Assembly (NCBI GenBank): GCA_964614795.1
Contig: CAZTME010000068.1
Coordinates: forward strand, 1-6,059
DNA from: CAZTME01 sp964614795
Lineage (GTDB): Bacteria; Patescibacteriota; Microgenomatia; UBA1400; PJMF01
DNA length: 6,059 nt
Direction: 5' to 3'
The position numbers and the translations under genes are program-made. The number at the start of each line of letters is the position of its first letter. The first letter of the stretch is position 1. This document shows, one piece after another, positions 5,980-6,059 of this stretch. Below the pieces are notes generated by a model, which was given only the letters and a program-made list of their open reading frames with translations, was not told the origin of the DNA and searched no databases.

Positions 5980-6009
5980 AGTATACCTGCCCCGCGCAAG
6001 TGCTGTAAC
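5980..6009 (-). promoter_or_regulatory. Candidate dnaG promoter with a very short leader
   Basis: Reading the - strand, TATACT (5985-5980) is a five-of-six match to the -10 consensus. GTTACA (6009-6004), 18 bp upstream, matches four of six bases of the -35. Only eight bases separate the -10 from the dnaG ATG, so the transcript would start at or just before the start codon. Those bases (AGCGAAGT) lack a useful Shine-Dalgarno. The layout mirrors that of rpoD. Confidence 0.5.
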
Positions 6010-6038
6010 TAGAAAAACTAGTAACTAACCGGAGTTAG
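6010..6038. repeat. Two small dyads upstream of dnaG, possibly a weak terminator of an upstream - strand gene
   Basis: CTAAC-CGGA-GTTAG (6025-6038) is a 5-bp dyad. Beside it, ACTAG flanks AAAAA with CTAGT on the other side (about 6008-6021). On the - strand the first hairpin is followed a few bases later by TTTTT, which would suit a weak terminator of a gene lying beyond 6059. The stem is short and the T-run is displaced, so this is tentative. Confidence 0.3.
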
Positions 6039-6059
6039 CAAGCCTTGAACTTGAATGAT

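Noticed and set aside
6026..6059. Possible 3' end of a - strand tRNA: GTTCAAGGC matches the T-loop consensus, followed by TAACTCC-G
   Set aside because: Only four of five T-stem pairs form, no CCA is encoded, and the rest of the tRNA would be outside the window. It cannot be supported from this sequence, though an extended sequence run through a tRNA finder would settle it.
1..6059. CRISPR array, insertion sequence, toxin-antitoxin or phage-defence genes
   Set aside because: No spaced direct repeats, transposase, small paired ORFs or defence domains are visible; all long frames are core genes.
1..6059. Recoded UGA (as in Gracilibacteria/Absconditabacteria)
   Set aside because: No in-frame TGA interrupts any of the five genes and Trp is encoded by TGG, so the standard code fits.

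Overview
The window carries five clear protein genes with dense bacterial packing and moderately low GC (roughly 40% by eye). A thioredoxin cut by the left edge, thioredoxin reductase (trxB), a glutamate dehydrogenase-family enzyme and the primary sigma factor (rpoD) all read on the + strand with gaps of 63, 31 and 21 nt. DNA primase (dnaG) reads on the - strand towards rpoD. All genes translate with the standard bacterial code. The short sigma factor without a large non-conserved insert, the AT-leaning composition, starts without Shine-Dalgarno sites and core enzymes carrying lineage-type insertions would suit a Patescibacteria/CPR (Parcubacteria-like) genome. That assignment is inference; nothing here proves it.

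Layout: 2-271 trxA (3' part); 335-1399 trxB; 1431-2738 glutamate dehydrogenase; 2760-3851 rpoD; 3852-4081 a 230-nt convergent intergenic region; 4082-5971 dnaG (-); 5972-6059 the dnaG upstream region with a promoter and small dyads. No stretch longer than 300 nt lacks a gene.

Functionally, trxA and trxB form a complete NADPH-dependent disulfide-reducing pair. The dehydrogenase links 2-oxoglutarate/ammonia and glutamate. RpoD and DnaG are the transcription- and replication-initiation genes that many bacteria keep in one co-directional cluster; here they are neighbours but convergent. Both have a good -10 hexamer only 8-13 nt before the start codon and no Shine-Dalgarno, so both are probably read from very short-leader or leaderless mRNAs. 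The rpoD -10 box lies inside a perfect 8+1+8 palindrome.

The most unusual non-coding signal is in the rpoD/dnaG intergenic region. Two arms about 35 nt long, at roughly 3893-3948 and 4021-4076, form an imperfect inverted repeat that would fold the whole interval into one hairpin of about 180 nt. This could be a structured RNA, a bidirectional termination device or a fold-back element. Other oddities are a perfect 11+3+11 GC-rich palindrome inside dnaG, a four-cysteine cluster inserted in the dehydrogenase, and two extra segments in TrxB. No complete novel multi-gene system is evident; the genes are housekeeping genes with unusual details.
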